Shown: positions 10,209-22,315, counted from the first letter of the stretch. The stretch is DNA of 64,000 nt from Pseudomonas sp. P5_109 (GCF_034009455.1 NZ_CP125380.1:5593501-5657500), one strand, 5' to 3'. Notes: generated from the sequence alone by a model not told the origin. Program-made: numbers and translations.

Positions 10209-10817
10209 TTAGATCATTCCCTTCAAGGCGCGGCGGATCATATCTTCACTGCTCAAACCTTTCTCCTTGATCGCGGACACCGCCTTGCTCGCCTCCTGAG
10301 GTTTGTAGCCCAGGGAAATCAGCGCGCTGACGGCATCGCTTTCAGCAGTGTTCACCGGTGCCGGTCCATCTGGCTGGTTCGGCACCAGGGCGAACATGGC
10401 CGGTACGGTTTCCCAGGCCTTGAAGCGATCCTTGAGTTCTACAAGCAAACGTTCTGCGGTTTTCTTGCCGACACCTGGCACCTTGGTCAGCGCCGAAGTG
10501 TCCTGGGACTGCACGCAGCGAACCAGTTCGTCGACTTCCAGGCTCGACATCAAGGCCAGCGCCAGTTTTGGCCCGACACCATTAAGGCGGATCAACTCGC
10601 GAAAAAAGTCGCGCTCACGCTTGCCGACAAAGCCATAGAGTAGTTGCGCGTCTTCGCGCACGACCAAATGGGTGTGCAAGGTCAGCGGCTCACCGACCGA
10701 CGGCAAGCGGTAAAGGGTCGTCATGGGCACTTCGAGTTCATAGCCCAGGCCGTTTACATCCAGAATCAGATGCGGAGGCTGCTTCTCAGCCAGGGTGCCG
10801 CGCAAACGTCCAATCAC
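10209..10817 (-). CDS. ruvA: Holliday junction DNA-binding protein RuvA
   Basis: RuvA binds the four-way junction and loads RuvB. The 202-residue protein has the N-terminal OB fold ([12 protein letters not shown]), two helix-hairpin-helix motifs ([17 protein letters not shown] and [15 protein letters not shown]) and the C-terminal RuvB-contact domain. The start is GTG 10817. The frame is open further upstream, but that part is not RuvA-like. ruvC lies 114 bases upstream on the same strand. Confidence 0.97.
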   Translation of the reverse strand: MIGRLRGTLAEKQPPHLILDVNGLGYELEVPMTTLYRLPSVGEPLTLHTHLVVREDAQLLYGFVGKRERDFFRELIRLNGVGPKLALALMSSLEVDELVRCVQSQDTSALTKVPGVGKKTAERLLVELKDRFKAWETVPAMFALVPNQPDGPAPVNTAESDAVSALISLGYKPQEASKAVSAIKEKGLSSEDMIRRALKGMI

Positions 10818-10931
10818 ATTACAAATCCTTGAGCGTTGGCCAGCTCTGGGCCAGCGACTGACAGAGCGAGGAGATAGCGCCGACAACCCGGGCGAAACGT
10901 CCCCGCTGCATAAAATTGATTGCTGATGCTA

Positions 10932-11456
10932 TCAGAGACGCAGGCGCCCGCCACGACTGCGTGCCGCTCCCAACCCATGGGGCAGCAGACTGGAACGGGT
11001 ATGAGCATGGCAAATGGCAATGGCCAGGGCGTCCGAGGCATCGATCTGCGGTTTGCTGGTCAACTTGAGCATGTGCATGACCATCATCTGCACCTGCTCC
11101 TTGTTGGCCGCACCGGTGCCAACAACCGCCTGCTTGACCTGGGTTGCGGTGTATTCGGCAATTTCCAGGCTTTCCTCGGCACCTGCAACGATCGCGGCGC
11201 CACGGGCCTGCCCCAGTTTCAGGGCGGAATCGGCGTTACGGGCCATGAACACCTTTTCGATCCCCATGGTCACCGGGTGGTAAGTCTGAATGATCTCCCG
11301 CACCCCGCGATAGACGATCTGCAGTCGCTCATGCAGCTCGCCAGCCCCGGTGCGGATACAACCGGAGGCGACGTACTCGCAGCCACGGCCGGTATCACGA
11401 ACCACACCGTAACCGGTGATGCGCGAACCGGGGTCGATACCAAGAATTAAAGTCAT
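10932..11456 (-). CDS. ruvC: Holliday junction resolvase RuvC
   Basis: RuvC cuts Holliday junctions after RuvAB migration. The 174-residue protein has the first catalytic Asp in [15 protein letters not shown], the IEKVF segment with the catalytic Glu, and the C-terminal [14 protein letters not shown] acidic residues. No LexA box is evident upstream, so SOS control is not supported here. Confidence 0.97.
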   Translation of the reverse strand: MTLILGIDPGSRITGYGVVRDTGRGCEYVASGCIRTGAGELHERLQIVYRGVREIIQTYHPVTMGIEKVFMARNADSALKLGQARGAAIVAGAEESLEIAEYTATQVKQAVVGTGAANKEQVQMMVMHMLKLTSKPQIDASDALAIAICHAHTRSSLLPHGLGAARSRGGRLRL

Positions 11457-11506
11457 AACGCCTGCGGGATAAGAAAAAACACGATCTTCAGCTCAGCGAA
11501 AAATAA

Positions 11507-11598
11507 ATGTGGGAGCGGGCTTGCTCGCGAATGCGGACTATCAGACAACATCGTTGCTGAATATTAAACCGCTTTCGCGAGCAAGCCCGCTCCCACAT
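11507..11598. repeat. REPIN, class A inverted pair
   Basis: Left arm ATGTGGGAGCGGGCTTGCTC and its inverse at 11579-11598 flank an AT-richer loop. It lies between yebC and ruvC, which are both on the minus strand, so it may reduce read-through. Confidence 0.93.
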
Positions 11599-11615
11599 GG
11601 ATCGTGGCCACCCTT

Positions 11616-12362
11616 TTAACCGAGCTGTGCGGCGACAGACTCCGGAATGTCAGCGTTGGAATAGACGTTCTGCACGTCGTCCAGGTCTTCGAGCATATCG
11701 ATCAGCTTGAGGACTTTCTCCGCGCCTTCCAGATCCAGTTCGGCACTGGTGGTCGGCAGCATGACGATTTCGGCGTCATCACCCTTGAAACCCGCCGCTT
11801 CCAGTGCGTTACGCACAGAATAGAAACCGGCAAACGAGGTGAACACGTCGATGGAACCGTCTTCGTTGGTCACCACGTCATCAGCGTCGGCTTCCATGGC
11901 CGCTTCCATCAGCGCATCTTCGTCGACGCCGGCAGCGAAGGAGATCTGCCCCTTGCGCTCGAACAGATAGGCCACCGAACCATCAGTGCCGAGGTTGCCA
12001 CCGCACTTGCTGAACGCGTGGCGAACCGCGGCTGCGGTGCGATTGCGGTTGTCGGTCATGCATTCGACCATGACTGCCACGCCGCCCGGACCGTAACCCT
12101 CGTAGGTCAGCTCGACCATGTCGTCGGTATCGGCAGCGCCGGCTCCTCGGGCAACCGCGCGATCAATGATGTCGCGACTCATGTTCGCGCCGAGGGCCTT
12201 GTCCAGCGCCAGGCGCAGACGTGGGTTGGAGCCTGGATCACCGCCACCCTGACGGGCCGCGACAGTCAGCTCACGAATCCACTTGGTGAAAATCTTGCCT
12301 TTTTTGGCATCCTGACGTTCTTTGCGGTGCTTGATGTTCGCCCACTTGGAATGACCTGCCAT
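11616..12362 (-). CDS. yebC: YebC/PmpR family regulatory protein
   Basis: YebC-family proteins are about 248 residues and act as transcription or translation factors. The Pseudomonas member PmpR is reported to repress a quorum-sensing promoter. Landmarks are [25 protein letters not shown] at the start (residues 1-25) and [17 protein letters not shown] 12362 matches the family. It sits directly upstream of ruvC, a conserved arrangement in proteobacteria. Confidence 0.95.
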   Translation of the reverse strand: MAGHSKWANIKHRKERQDAKKGKIFTKWIRELTVAARQGGGDPGSNPRLRLALDKALGANMSRDIIDRAVARGAGAADTDDMVELTYEGYGPGGVAVMVECMTDNRNRTAAAVRHAFSKCGGNLGTDGSVAYLFERKGQISFAAGVDEDALMEAAMEADADDVVTNEDGSIDVFTSFAGFYSVRNALEAAGFKGDDAEIVMLPTTSAELDLEGAEKVLKLIDMLEDLDDVQNVYSNADIPESVAAQLG

Positions 12363-12456
12363 AACTCGCTCCGAATTCTCTTTGAAACATTGCCCGCCTC
12401 GCGGAATCGCGCAGGCCGGCAAATAAAAAATCTTCAACAGCTCTATCTGTAAAGAA

Positions 12457-12482
12457 AAGGGCGCATCCGCGGATGCGCCCTT
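12457..12482 (-). terminator. Terminator of aspS
   Basis: A 26-base perfect palindrome (AAGGGCGCATCC, then GC, then its inverse) begins 11 bases after the aspS stop and continues into TTTTCTTT on the minus strand. Confidence 0.85.
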
Positions 12483-12492
12483 CTGGTCAGCC

Positions 12493-14268
<1,776 letters not shown>

Positions 14269-14376
14269 GGTCGTGGTTTCACTTCTCGTAATTCGAAATT
14301 CGGTTGGAGGCCCTGGGCACATCCGCTGGGGATGCTGCAAGAACTCGCGCGTGTCGTTCAATTCAGGTCCAGGACC

Positions 14377-14598
14377 TTAGTCAGCTTTGTCGCCGCCGGC
14401 CAGGTTCTTCTTGGAACCGGTCTTGAAATCGGTTTCGTACCAACCGGTGCCGCTGAGGCGGAAGCCCGGCATGGACAGCATTTTTTTCAGCTCTGGCGCC
14501 TGACAGGCAGGGCAGTCGACCAGCGGTGCATCGCTGATCTTTTGAATGGCTTCCAACTGATGACCACAGGAAGCACATTGATAATCGTACATCGGCAT
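14377..14598 (-). CDS. FmdB family zinc ribbon protein
   Basis: A 73-residue protein starting MPMYDYQCASCGHQLE with a second CPAC pair, the standard CxxC...CxxC zinc ribbon of the FmdB/regulatory-protein family. The rest is a short basic/Gly tail. ATG 14598 matches relatives. It sits 108 bases upstream of aspS on the same strand and is likely co-transcribed. Function is not established. Confidence 0.9.
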   Translation of the reverse strand: MPMYDYQCASCGHQLEAIQKISDAPLVDCPACQAPELKKMLSMPGFRLSGTGWYETDFKTGSKKNLAGGDKAD

Positions 14599-14734
14599 GG
14601 AGGTTGTCTCGGCGATCAGATTGCTACCGCACACGCTGGGTTTTGCGGCAAAGAGCGGGATTATATCCATTAAATGCGGCCTGTGCAGCCGTAAGACTGC
14701 ACAGACCGACACTCTGCTGTTTTCGCCGCCCAGA

Positions 14735-15070
14735 CTAGGCCGTGACGATGCAACCTCCTTCCTTGAGGCTGTGTACGACACAGACAACCCGCACCAACCC
14801 ACTGAAATTCCTCACCCCGCCGTGACGCAGGTGAACTTCGCGATCCACGTGGGATAACAGGCTACTGACCGAGCAATCATTGGCCCGGGCCATTCCCCCC
14901 AAAATATCCCAGTAAACCTGTTCAAGCCGCAAACAGGTGGCGAAGCCATTCAGTCGTACCGAGCGGGACAAGGGTTGGGCCAACCCCATATCGAACTCGC
15001 GAACAAACGGATCGACCCTTACATCCTTGTGCGAACCGTATCGCACCCCTTCCTGCCGTTCATAAAGCAT
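14735..15070 (-). CDS. Ribbon-helix-helix domain protein
   Basis: A 111-residue protein with a C-terminal half (VRLNGFATCLRLEQVYWDILGGMARANDCSV) that fits the ribbon-helix-helix RHH_4 family of small DNA-binding proteins. The N-terminal part (GVRYGSHKDVRVDPFVREFD) is less typical. ATG 15070 (MLYERQEG) is preferred over the longer open frame because upstream residues are low in similarity. It is probably a transcription regulator with unknown targets. It is on the same strand as fmdB and aspS. Confidence 0.72.
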   Translation of the reverse strand: MLYERQEGVRYGSHKDVRVDPFVREFDMGLAQPLSRSVRLNGFATCLRLEQVYWDILGGMARANDCSVSSLLSHVDREVHLRHGGVRNFSGLVRVVCVVHSLKEGGCIVTA

Positions 15071-15295
15071 AACGCTGACACTCCCTTGCCATCCTGGCTT
15101 CCATAAGCGCAACTGTGTGTCGACTTATAAAAACGCAGGTACAAAGGTATATCCAGATGACTTTATGGTCTTCGACGTAGGATAAGCCAACAACTGTTGG
15201 CAGACCCCGGAGAGCGTCCTACTCCGGACTTTTTCCCACGCAGCGAAGTAATGTCCCCTTCAGAAGCACCTGATTGAATGGCGTAGGAAAGAAGA

Positions 15296-15327
15296 GCGCG
15301 GACGACACCTTAATGTGTCGTCCGCGC
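15296..15327 (-). terminator. Perfect 13-bp hairpin past the dps-like pseudogene
   Basis: GCGCGGACGACAC and its exact inverse surround a 6-base loop, followed on the minus strand by TCTTCTTTCC. It begins about 10 bases past the pseudogene stop. It is a likely terminator with a weak T tract. Confidence 0.65.
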
Positions 15328-15336
15328 AAGCGAGCG

Positions 15337-15802
15337 TTACTGGTCCAGCAGAGCGCGAAGCATCCACGCCGTTTTTTCATGCACCTGCATACGCTGGGTC
15401 AGCAAGTCCGCCGTAGGTTCATCGCTAACCTTGTCGAGCAAGGGGAAAATCCCCCGCGCCGTCCGCCGCCTCCTGCCCCTCGACCAATTGCCTGATCATG
15501 TCTTCGGCGGCAGGCACACCCACCTCCTCCTTGATGGAGGAAAGCCGCGCATAAACGGAATAGGCGCCGGGAGCAGGAAACCCCAGAGCGCGAATGCGCT
15601 CGGCAATCGAATCGACCGCCAGGGCCAGTTCGTTATATTGCTCTTCGAACATCAGGTGCAAAGTCCGAAACATCGGACCGGTGACGTTCCAATGGAAATT
15701 ATGGGTTTTCAAATAAAGTACGTAGGTGTCCGACAGCAGGCGCGAAAGCCCGTCGACGATGGACTTGCGGTCCTATTCACTGATACCGATATCGATTGCC
15801 AT
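15337..15802 (-). pseudogene. dps: Broken Dps/ferritin-like stress protein gene
   Basis: Conceptual reading from ATG 15802 gives MAIDIGISE, then an in-frame TAG at 15773-15775 (codon 10), then [20 protein letters not shown] and a good Dps core. The core keeps the ferroxidase residues ([30 protein letters not shown]). Near 15463-15475 the frame shifts (net loss of 2 modulo 3) within the stretch that should read GQEAVVRTARG. The second frame then continues to [18 protein letters not shown] and a normal end, ALLDQ plus stop at 15337. In relatives this is an intact gene of about 156 residues between aspS and the cold-shock gene. Two lesions suggest real decay; sequencing error remains possible. 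Confidence 0.85.
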
Positions 15803-16112
15803 GTTTTTCCCCTAACGGTGATGAATTTCAGCCAGCAGGTGCCCACCCACTCTAGCAAGCCTGCCGCCTTGCCGCAGCCCCGGAACTTCGCGCAACCTGC
15901 GGCAAATCGCCCGCAAAGAGCCGCCGGACGCCCTGATTTGAGTAGCCTGCGGCTTTGCTGTTAAATAGACAGCGTGTCGTCAGTGCCTATTTTCCCGGGT
16001 GTGGCGCATAGGCTGATACCGGGTACGTGTCCAACGCCTCTTTAATTGTTTTGAAGCGAACCGTGCGCCATCAGCTCTTCCTTGTGAGTTGTCTTAACGT
16101 GAGTTAATTAAA
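15803..16112. other. Intergenic region between dps-like pseudogene and cold-shock fusion gene
   Basis: 310 bases without a supported gene. It must hold the divergent promoters of the pseudogene and of the downstream plus-strand gene. The last 25 bases before ATG 16113 are AT-rich (GTTAATTAAA) and show no clear Shine-Dalgarno sequence. No repeat is visible. Confidence 0.6.
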
Positions 16113-16715
16113 ATGTTGAAAATCGTCCACCTGTTGATAGGCACAGCGGCCTTGCTGCTGTCCTTCATCCCTAGCCTGCACTCCGAAGCATTACCTTACC
16201 TGCAACAACCTGACGCGCTGTACCTGGCCTTTTTCGGCCTGCTCAACCTCACGCTTGCACCTGTCATCCCTTACTGGAACAAAGGTCCGCGCCACCAACT
16301 GCAGAATCTGGTCAGTGCCCTGCTGGTGCTGGCGGTAGTCCTGCAAACCCTGACGCTGATCGCACCGATGCCGGTCATTGCCGGCCAACCGGCCGTTCTG
16401 TTCAGCCTGGTCGCAGCCGTGATCGCTGTTGCCCTGCACCTGGGTGTCAGCTTCTACAAATCGTCACCGGCCGCCGCTTCGCCTAGCTACGACATGAGCA
16501 ACCGCGATACCGGCACCGTCAAGTGGTTCAACACGTCCAAAGGCTTTGGCTTCATTTCCCGCGACTCCGGCGACGATATCTTCGTTCACTTCCGGGCCAT
16601 TCGCGGTGAAGGCCACCGCGTCCTGGTAGAAGGCCAGCGCGTGGAGTTCTCTGTCATGAATCGTGACAAGGGCCTGCAAGCCGAAGATGTGATCGCCGCA
16701 CTGCCACGCCGCTGA
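16113..16715 (+). CDS. Membrane protein with C-terminal cold-shock domain
   Basis: A 200-residue fusion. Residues about 1-115 hold four hydrophobic helices ([53 protein letters not shown] and [18 protein letters not shown]). Residues about 130-198 are a complete cold-shock domain with RNP1-like KGFGFI and RNP2-like IFVHF. The CSD should face the cytoplasm and bind RNA or single-stranded DNA near the membrane. The start lacks a strong ribosome site, which may point to leader-dependent control. Similar fusions are known in Pseudomonas, but the role of the membrane part is unclear. Confidence 0.88.
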   Translation: MLKIVHLLIGTAALLLSFIPSLHSEALPYLQQPDALYLAFFGLLNLTLAPVIPYWNKGPRHQLQNLVSALLVLAVVLQTLTLIAPMPVIAGQPAVLFSLVAAVIAVALHLGVSFYKSSPAAASPSYDMSNRDTGTVKWFNTSKGFGFISRDSGDDIFVHFRAIRGEGHRVLVEGQRVEFSVMNRDKGLQAEDVIAALPRR

Positions 16716-16727
16716 TTCAAGGCTAAA

Positions 16728-16763
16728 AAAAACCGCGGACAGCCTGGCTGCCCGCGGTTTTTT
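16728..16763. terminator. Bidirectional terminator
   Basis: Stem AACCGCGG (16731-16738) with CCGCGGTT (16752-16759), a second inner stem AGCC/GGCT, and A and T runs on the two sides. It lies between the plus-strand cold-shock gene and minus-strand slyX and can serve both. Confidence 0.88.
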
Positions 16764-16779
16764 TATGCCTGCATATTGC

Positions 16780-16986
16780 TTAATAGTGCGGCGGTGGCGC
16801 TTCTTCTTCGAACGACTCGAACTGGCCGACCATTTCCTCCTGCCGCTTGAGCAACGCAGCCATTTGCAGCTGCAGACGCTCAACCACCCGTTGCTGCGCG
16901 ACCAGCACATCATTCAATGCCTGGATGGTGTCATCCTGAAAGGCCAGGCGGCTTTCAAGGTCGGTAACGCGTTCTTCCAGGCTCAT
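16780..16986 (-). CDS. slyX: SlyX family protein
   Basis: A 68-residue protein that is nearly all one coiled-coil helix ([20 protein letters not shown]) ending in the family-typical PPPHY. SlyX function is unknown. It starts 3 bases after the HIT gene stop, so the two form an operon. Confidence 0.93.
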   Translation of the reverse strand: MSLEERVTDLESRLAFQDDTIQALNDVLVAQQRVVERLQLQMAALLKRQEEMVGQFESFEEEAPPPHY

Positions 16987-16989
16987 GGT

Positions 16990-17415
16990 TCAGCCCTCCA
17001 GAAACGTAAAATCATCGGTCAAAATCAGACGCAAACGCTCGCGAATGGCGGCAATCTGCTCCGAACTGTAGGGTTTTGCCGGATGCTTACCCCAAACCGG
17101 CGCTGGCCAGGCGGCATCTTCGCGCTTGCGCACGATCACATGCATGTGCAACTGACTGACGACATTGCCCAGCGCCGCAACATTCAACTTGTCCGCGTCG
17201 AACGAGTCCTTGAGCACCTGCGAAAGCGCCGTTGTCTCGCGCCAAAGCTGCTGCTGGTCTGCGACATCCAACTGAAATATCTCACTGATAGCCTCACGAC
17301 GAGGTACCAGGATGAACCAGGGATAGTTCGAATCGTTGGACAGCAGCAACCTGCAGAGCGGAAAGTCCCCGATCGGTAACGTGTCTTGTTGAAGTCGTGG
17401 ATCTAAAGCGAACAC
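16990..17415 (-). CDS. HIT domain nucleotide hydrolase-like protein
   Basis: A 141-residue HIT-superfamily protein. The nucleotide-binding segment is SNYPWFILVPRR. The active-site motif reads QLHMHVIVR: the first His of the usual HxHxH triad is Gln, while the catalytic middle His and the last His are kept. I chose GTG 17415 (reads FALDPRLQQDT), which matches relatives; the upstream extension is rich in Cys and Arg and does not look coding. It is followed by slyX. Substrate is unknown; diadenosine or mononucleotide derivatives are likely. Confidence 0.87.
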   Translation of the reverse strand: MFALDPRLQQDTLPIGDFPLCRLLLSNDSNYPWFILVPRREAISEIFQLDVADQQQLWRETTALSQVLKDSFDADKLNVAALGNVVSQLHMHVIVRKREDAAWPAPVWGKHPAKPYSSEQIAAIRERLRLILTDDFTFLEG

Positions 17416-18327
17416 TGCGCGTACTCCCGCCGGGTCATCATTTTTCAGCTTAGCGCCCATCCAGAGGGACAGCGCACCAAGCGACCGGACGGCAGCATAC
17501 CTGTGAACGGCGCACGCTTCACGGCGAACCTTGCACAGTGGTGAAGAGCACCAACAAAAAACCGGCAGACCGCCCCCGGATGAGACACTTTTTGCTGCCA
17601 CGCACCATTACAGAACCGACTACATGAGAAAAAGCACCGAAATGACTGATTAACAACGAAGAGTTCTCGCCGGACACGCGATCAACAGGCCAGAGTTCAA
17701 CACCTGGATAAAAATTTTTTGCACCAAAACCGAACAGTGGGTCTACGCTGAACGCTTCGACATCCGCCGTTTACTCACTCACGGGGTGAACGGGTAACAT
17801 TTTTGGTTGTCAGGCAATCGACCAGCGGGACGCAACACGAAGCCAGGCAAGGCGTCAAGTCCAAACCAGAGGCGCTTGAACCCCCCGGTTTCACGAGGTT
17901 TTCACAACCCCAGGCAATCAGTTGGAAAAAAAGCGTAACAAAATCCGATTTTGTGCACGCTTGTTGCATTGATACCCAACATCACCTGAGTGACACCCGC
18001 TGGAAGTGGGGACCTTCAGGCAAAAAAAGACAGTGGCAAGGTAGCCCGATGGAGATTCAAACGTTTCACCAGGACTCTTTTTACCGACACCGAGGCTCAG
18101 AAAACAGCATTAAAGTTGTCAGCCCGGTTGCGTCGGAGCTCGAAATTTGCGACATCTACCTCGCTGTTTGCGACAGGGTCGTAAAGAACGCGAAAGGTTA
18201 GATACGCAAGTATCGCCAACATTGTCGGCGTGATATAAGTTTGCGCCGACACAAAAAGAAAGAGCCGCCCAGATAATAAAACAGGTGGGACGGCAGTACT
18301 CTTCTAAAACCAAAGGAGCAAATCACG
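17416..18327. other. Long oprD upstream region
   Basis: 912 bases with no supported gene between the HIT gene and oprD. Small open frames here have poor composition and no ribosome sites. The last 90 bases hold a hairpin (GCCGCCCA with TGGGACGGC, 18263-18292). They also hold an AAAAAGAA tract (18253-18260) that fits the Hfq/Crc AAnAAnAA pattern, and the ribosome site AAAGGAG (18312-18318). A long regulated leader is plausible. Confidence 0.6.
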
Positions 18328-19656
18328 ATGCGCGTGATGAAGTGGAGCATGATCGCACTGGCAGTTGCAGCAGCAGCCAGTACCCAATTGGCTACGGCCG
18401 CCCCTTTCGTAAGTGACCAGGCTGAAGCCAAAGGTATTGTTGAAGACAGCACGCTGAACTTGCTGGTTCGCAACTACTACTTCAACCGCGACCGCAAAGA
18501 TGGCGCAACCGACCAGAAAGACTGGACCCAAGGCATCTGGGGCAACTTCAGCTCCGGTTACACTCAGGGTCTGATCGGTGTTGGTGTTGATGCATTCGGT
18601 TACCTGGCAATCAAACTGGACGGCGGTGATGGCACCGGCGGCACCGGTAACATGAGCCGCGACGCCGATGGCGAAGTCAACAACAGCCAGGGCAAAGCCG
18701 GTGGCGCTGTTAAATTCCGCGTATCCAAAACCGAGCTGAAAGTCGGCGACATGCAGCCAAGCACTGCTCCAGTGTTTGCAGTTGGCGGCTCCCGTATCCT
18801 TCCTCAAACTGCCAGCGGCATCCAGCTGCAGAGCAGCGAAGTCAAAGACCTTGACCTCGAAGCCGGTCACTTCTACTCGGCGACCAGCCAGGACCGTAAC
18901 GCTCGTGACGGCGGCCTGTTTGCAACCTACGCTGGCGTAGAAGCCAACTCCATCGACTACTTCGGTGGCAAATACGGCATCACCGACAACCTGTCGGCAT
19001 CGCTGTACGGCGCCAAGCTGGAAGACATCTGGAACCAGTACTACGCCAACCTGAACTACACCATCCCGATGGGCGGCGACGAGTCGCTGAACCTGGACGG
19101 TAACATCTACAACACCAAAGACACTGGTGATGCCAAAGCAGGCGAGATCAGCAACACTGCTTACTCCCTGGCAGCCGCTTTCTCGTTCATGAAAGCACAC
19201 ACCATCACCCTCGCCTTCCAGAAGGTTAACGGTGACACTCCGTTCGACTACATCGGCGTGGGCAAAAACAACCGCGGCGGCGACTCGATCTTCCTCGCCA
19301 ACTCCATCCAGTACTCTGACTTCAACGCCCCTGGCGAGAAGTCTGCCCAGGTTCGTTACGACCTGAAAATGGCTGAGTACGGCGTTCCAGGTCTGAGCTT
19401 CATGACCCGTTACGTTAAAGGCTGGGACATCGACGGCACCAAAACTCCAGCAGGCAGCCCTTACGCTGGTCTGTATGGCGAAGACGGCAAGCACAACGAA
19501 ACCAACTTCGAAGCCAAGTACGTTGTTCAGTCTGGCCCGGCAAAAGACCTGTCCTTCCGTATTCGTCAAGCATGGCACTTCGCTAACGCTGACGAAGGTG
19601 AAGGCGACGTGAAAGAGTTCCGTTTCATCGTCGACTACCCGCTGTCGGTTTTGTAA
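18328..19656 (+). CDS. oprD: OprD family outer-membrane porin
   Basis: A 442-residue substrate-specific porin, an 18-stranded barrel for uptake of basic amino acids or other small acids. It has a signal peptide ending near ATAA. Family landmarks are APFVSDQAEAKG, RNYYFNRD, FAVGGSRILPQTASG, GGKYGITDNLSASLYGA, GDSIFLANSIQYSDFN and a C-terminus FRFIVDYPLSVL ending in a hydrophobic residue for barrel assembly. Both sequence and position (after dps, slyX and HIT) match P. aeruginosa oprD from memory. A strong ribosome site lies at 18312. OprE or OprQ naming is an alternative because paralogues are many. Confidence 0.92.
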   Translation: MRVMKWSMIALAVAAAASTQLATAAPFVSDQAEAKGIVEDSTLNLLVRNYYFNRDRKDGATDQKDWTQGIWGNFSSGYTQGLIGVGVDAFGYLAIKLDGGDGTGGTGNMSRDADGEVNNSQGKAGGAVKFRVSKTELKVGDMQPSTAPVFAVGGSRILPQTASGIQLQSSEVKDLDLEAGHFYSATSQDRNARDGGLFATYAGVEANSIDYFGGKYGITDNLSASLYGAKLEDIWNQYYANLNYTIPMGGDESLNLDGNIYNTKDTGDAKAGEISNTAYSLAAAFSFMKAHTITLAFQKVNGDTPFDYIGVGKNNRGGDSIFLANSIQYSDFNAPGEKSAQVRYDLKMAEYGVPGLSFMTRYVKGWDIDGTKTPAGSPYAGLYGEDGKHNETNFEAKYVVQSGPAKDLSFRIRQAWHFANADEGEGDVKEFRFIVDYPLSVL

Positions 19657-19690
19657 TCGCATCCAGTTAGTTTGCGGTAACAAAACAAAA

Positions 19691-19716
19691 GGCCCATCTT
19701 CGGATGGGCCTTTTTT
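19691..19716 (+). terminator. Terminator of oprD
   Basis: GGCCCATC, a TTCG tetraloop, GATGGGCC, then six T, 34 bases past the oprD stop. Confidence 0.92.
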
Positions 19717-19797
19717 GTTGTCTGTGCAAATTGTTCAATTATTGAACAATCGCCCTACATGCCTGACCGAAAAGTCAGACATGTATGGCAAGGTCTA

Positions 19798-20640
19798 TCA
19801 CTGCACTGCGGACTCCTGAACCACGCGAATAACCCGCTGTGGAAATGGAATGTCGATACCAGCCTTTCTCAGGTGATCACGGGACAGTTCGTTGAACATG
19901 AACATCACATCCCAATAATCGGCCGTCTTCACCCAGGCACGCAGGGAAACAGTGATAGAACTGTCACCCAATGTCGAAATGACTGCCTGAGGTGCCGGGT
20001 CAGTCAATACACGGGGATCCTTGGCCAGTTCCAGTAATACTTCACGGGCTTTCTGCAAGTCCGCTTCGTAATCAACGCCTACATCAAACACGACTTTGCG
20101 GGTCGGCTGGCGATTGGTGTTGGTGATGATGCCGTTCGACAGATTACCGTTGGGCACGATGATGGTCTTGTTGTCACCGGTACGCAGCACGGTATGGAAA
20201 ATCTGGATGCTGTCGACAGTGCCGGCGATCCCCTGAGCCTCGATCCAGTCACCGATACGAAATGGACGGAACAGCAAGATCAGCACGCCGCCGGCGAAGT
20301 TTGCCAGGCTGCCCTGCAAGGCCAGGCCGATGGCCAGACCCGCCGCACCAATCGCCGCGACAAACGAAGTGGTTTCCACACCGATCATCGAGGCTACGCT
20401 GACGATCAGCAGGATCTTGAGGATGATGTTCGCCAGGCTGCTGATAAACCCTTGCAGCGCAAGGTCGGCATTACGCAATGCAATCAGGCCGCCGAGCTTT
20501 TTCGTGACTTTGTTGATCAGCCACCAGCCGATGGCCAGGGTGATGACCGCCAGCAGTACACGACTGCCGTACTCCATGATCATCGGGATCCAGGTTTGGG
20601 AAACCTTGACCAGGTTGTCTACCTCAGCATTTAAGTCCAT
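19798..20640 (-). CDS. mscS: Small-conductance mechanosensitive channel MscS
   Basis: A 280-residue channel, close to the length of E. coli MscS. There are three membrane helices. The pore helix TM3 has the Gly/Ala pattern GAAGLAIGLALQGSLANFAGG, followed by the beta domain (FRIGDWIEAQGIAGTV) and the cytoplasmic vestibule. It opens under membrane tension to release osmolytes. ATG 20640 has the usual short periplasmic N-terminus. It is downstream of yajQ on the same strand but separated by a terminator. Confidence 0.95.
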   Translation of the reverse strand: MDLNAEVDNLVKVSQTWIPMIMEYGSRVLLAVITLAIGWWLINKVTKKLGGLIALRNADLALQGFISSLANIILKILLIVSVASMIGVETTSFVAAIGAAGLAIGLALQGSLANFAGGVLILLFRPFRIGDWIEAQGIAGTVDSIQIFHTVLRTGDNKTIIVPNGNLSNGIITNTNRQPTRKVVFDVGVDYEADLQKAREVLLELAKDPRVLTDPAPQAVISTLGDSSITVSLRAWVKTADYWDVMFMFNELSRDHLRKAGIDIPFPQRVIRVVQESAVQ

Positions 20641-20675
20641 CTACTTGCTCCTGTTTTCCGGCTATCCGGCATGCA

Positions 20676-20728
20676 TAAAAAAAAGCGGCAGAAAGATCGA
20701 ACCGCGACGGGCTCAATCGTTTCTGCCG
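20676..20728 (-). terminator. Terminator of yajQ
   Basis: On the minus strand CGGCAGAAA and its inverse TTTCTGCCG flank a loop of about 25 bases, followed by a run of eight T. It lies about 50 bases past the yajQ stop. Confidence 0.82.
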
Positions 20729-20777
20729 TTGCTTGGGCCTCCGACGTCACAAACGCCGATAGGTTCCCGCTTTCAAG

Positions 20778-21263
20778 TCAGTCGCGGAAGTTGTTGAACT
20801 GCAGCGGCATACCGAATTCCTTGGCTCGCAGCGCAGCAATGGCTTCCTGCAGGTCATCACGCTTCTTGCCGGTAATCCGCACCTGCTCGCCCTGAATGGC
20901 AGCCTGGACCTTGAGCTTGGCATCCTTGACGTGAGCGACGATTTTCTTCGCCAACTCCTTGTCGATGCCTTCCTTGAGGACGGCTTCCTGCTTCATCAAC
21001 TTGCCCGACGCGAAGGCGTCCTTGACCTCAAGGCACTGCACGTCGATTTTGCGCTTGACCAGGGCCAGCTTGAGGATCTCAATCATCGCTTCAAGCTGGA
21101 AGTCCGCTTCCGCTGTCAGGTTGACGGTCAGGTCTTTTTCCTTGAACTCGAAGCTGCCTTTGCCTTTCAGGTCATAACGACGATCGAGTTCCTTGACGGC
21201 GTTCTCGACCGCGTTGGTGACTTCGTGTTTGTCCAGTTCGGATACCACGTCGAACGACGGCAT
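20778..21263 (-). CDS. yajQ: YajQ family nucleotide-binding protein
   Basis: A 161-residue protein with the YajQ signature [15 protein letters not shown] at the N-terminus and [16 protein letters not shown] near the end. The family binds nucleotides; a Xanthomonas member binds c-di-GMP and affects virulence gene transcription, and a P. fluorescens phage-related role has been described. ATG 21263 fits. It is divergent from the panE-like gene. Confidence 0.95.
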   Translation of the reverse strand: MPSFDVVSELDKHEVTNAVENAVKELDRRYDLKGKGSFEFKEKDLTVNLTAEADFQLEAMIEILKLALVKRKIDVQCLEVKDAFASGKLMKQEAVLKEGIDKELAKKIVAHVKDAKLKVQAAIQGEQVRITGKKRDDLQEAIAALRAKEFGMPLQFNNFRD

Positions 21264-21361
21264 GTAATCTCTCCAATATAAAGGCGCGCCGATGGAGCAC
21301 GCCTGGCTTGCGGTTAAAATCCGCGCTGATTATAACGGGTCTTTCCCATCATTCACTGTGA

Positions 21362-22315
<954 letters not shown>

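Noticed and set aside
11457..11500. LexA box for ruvC/ruvAB
   Set aside because: I looked for CTGT-N8-ACAG upstream of ruvC and of ruvA and found none.
17803..18201. Possible 132-residue gene upstream of oprD
   Set aside because: There is no ribosome site, composition is unlike neighbours, no motif is visible, and another overlapping frame is equally open.
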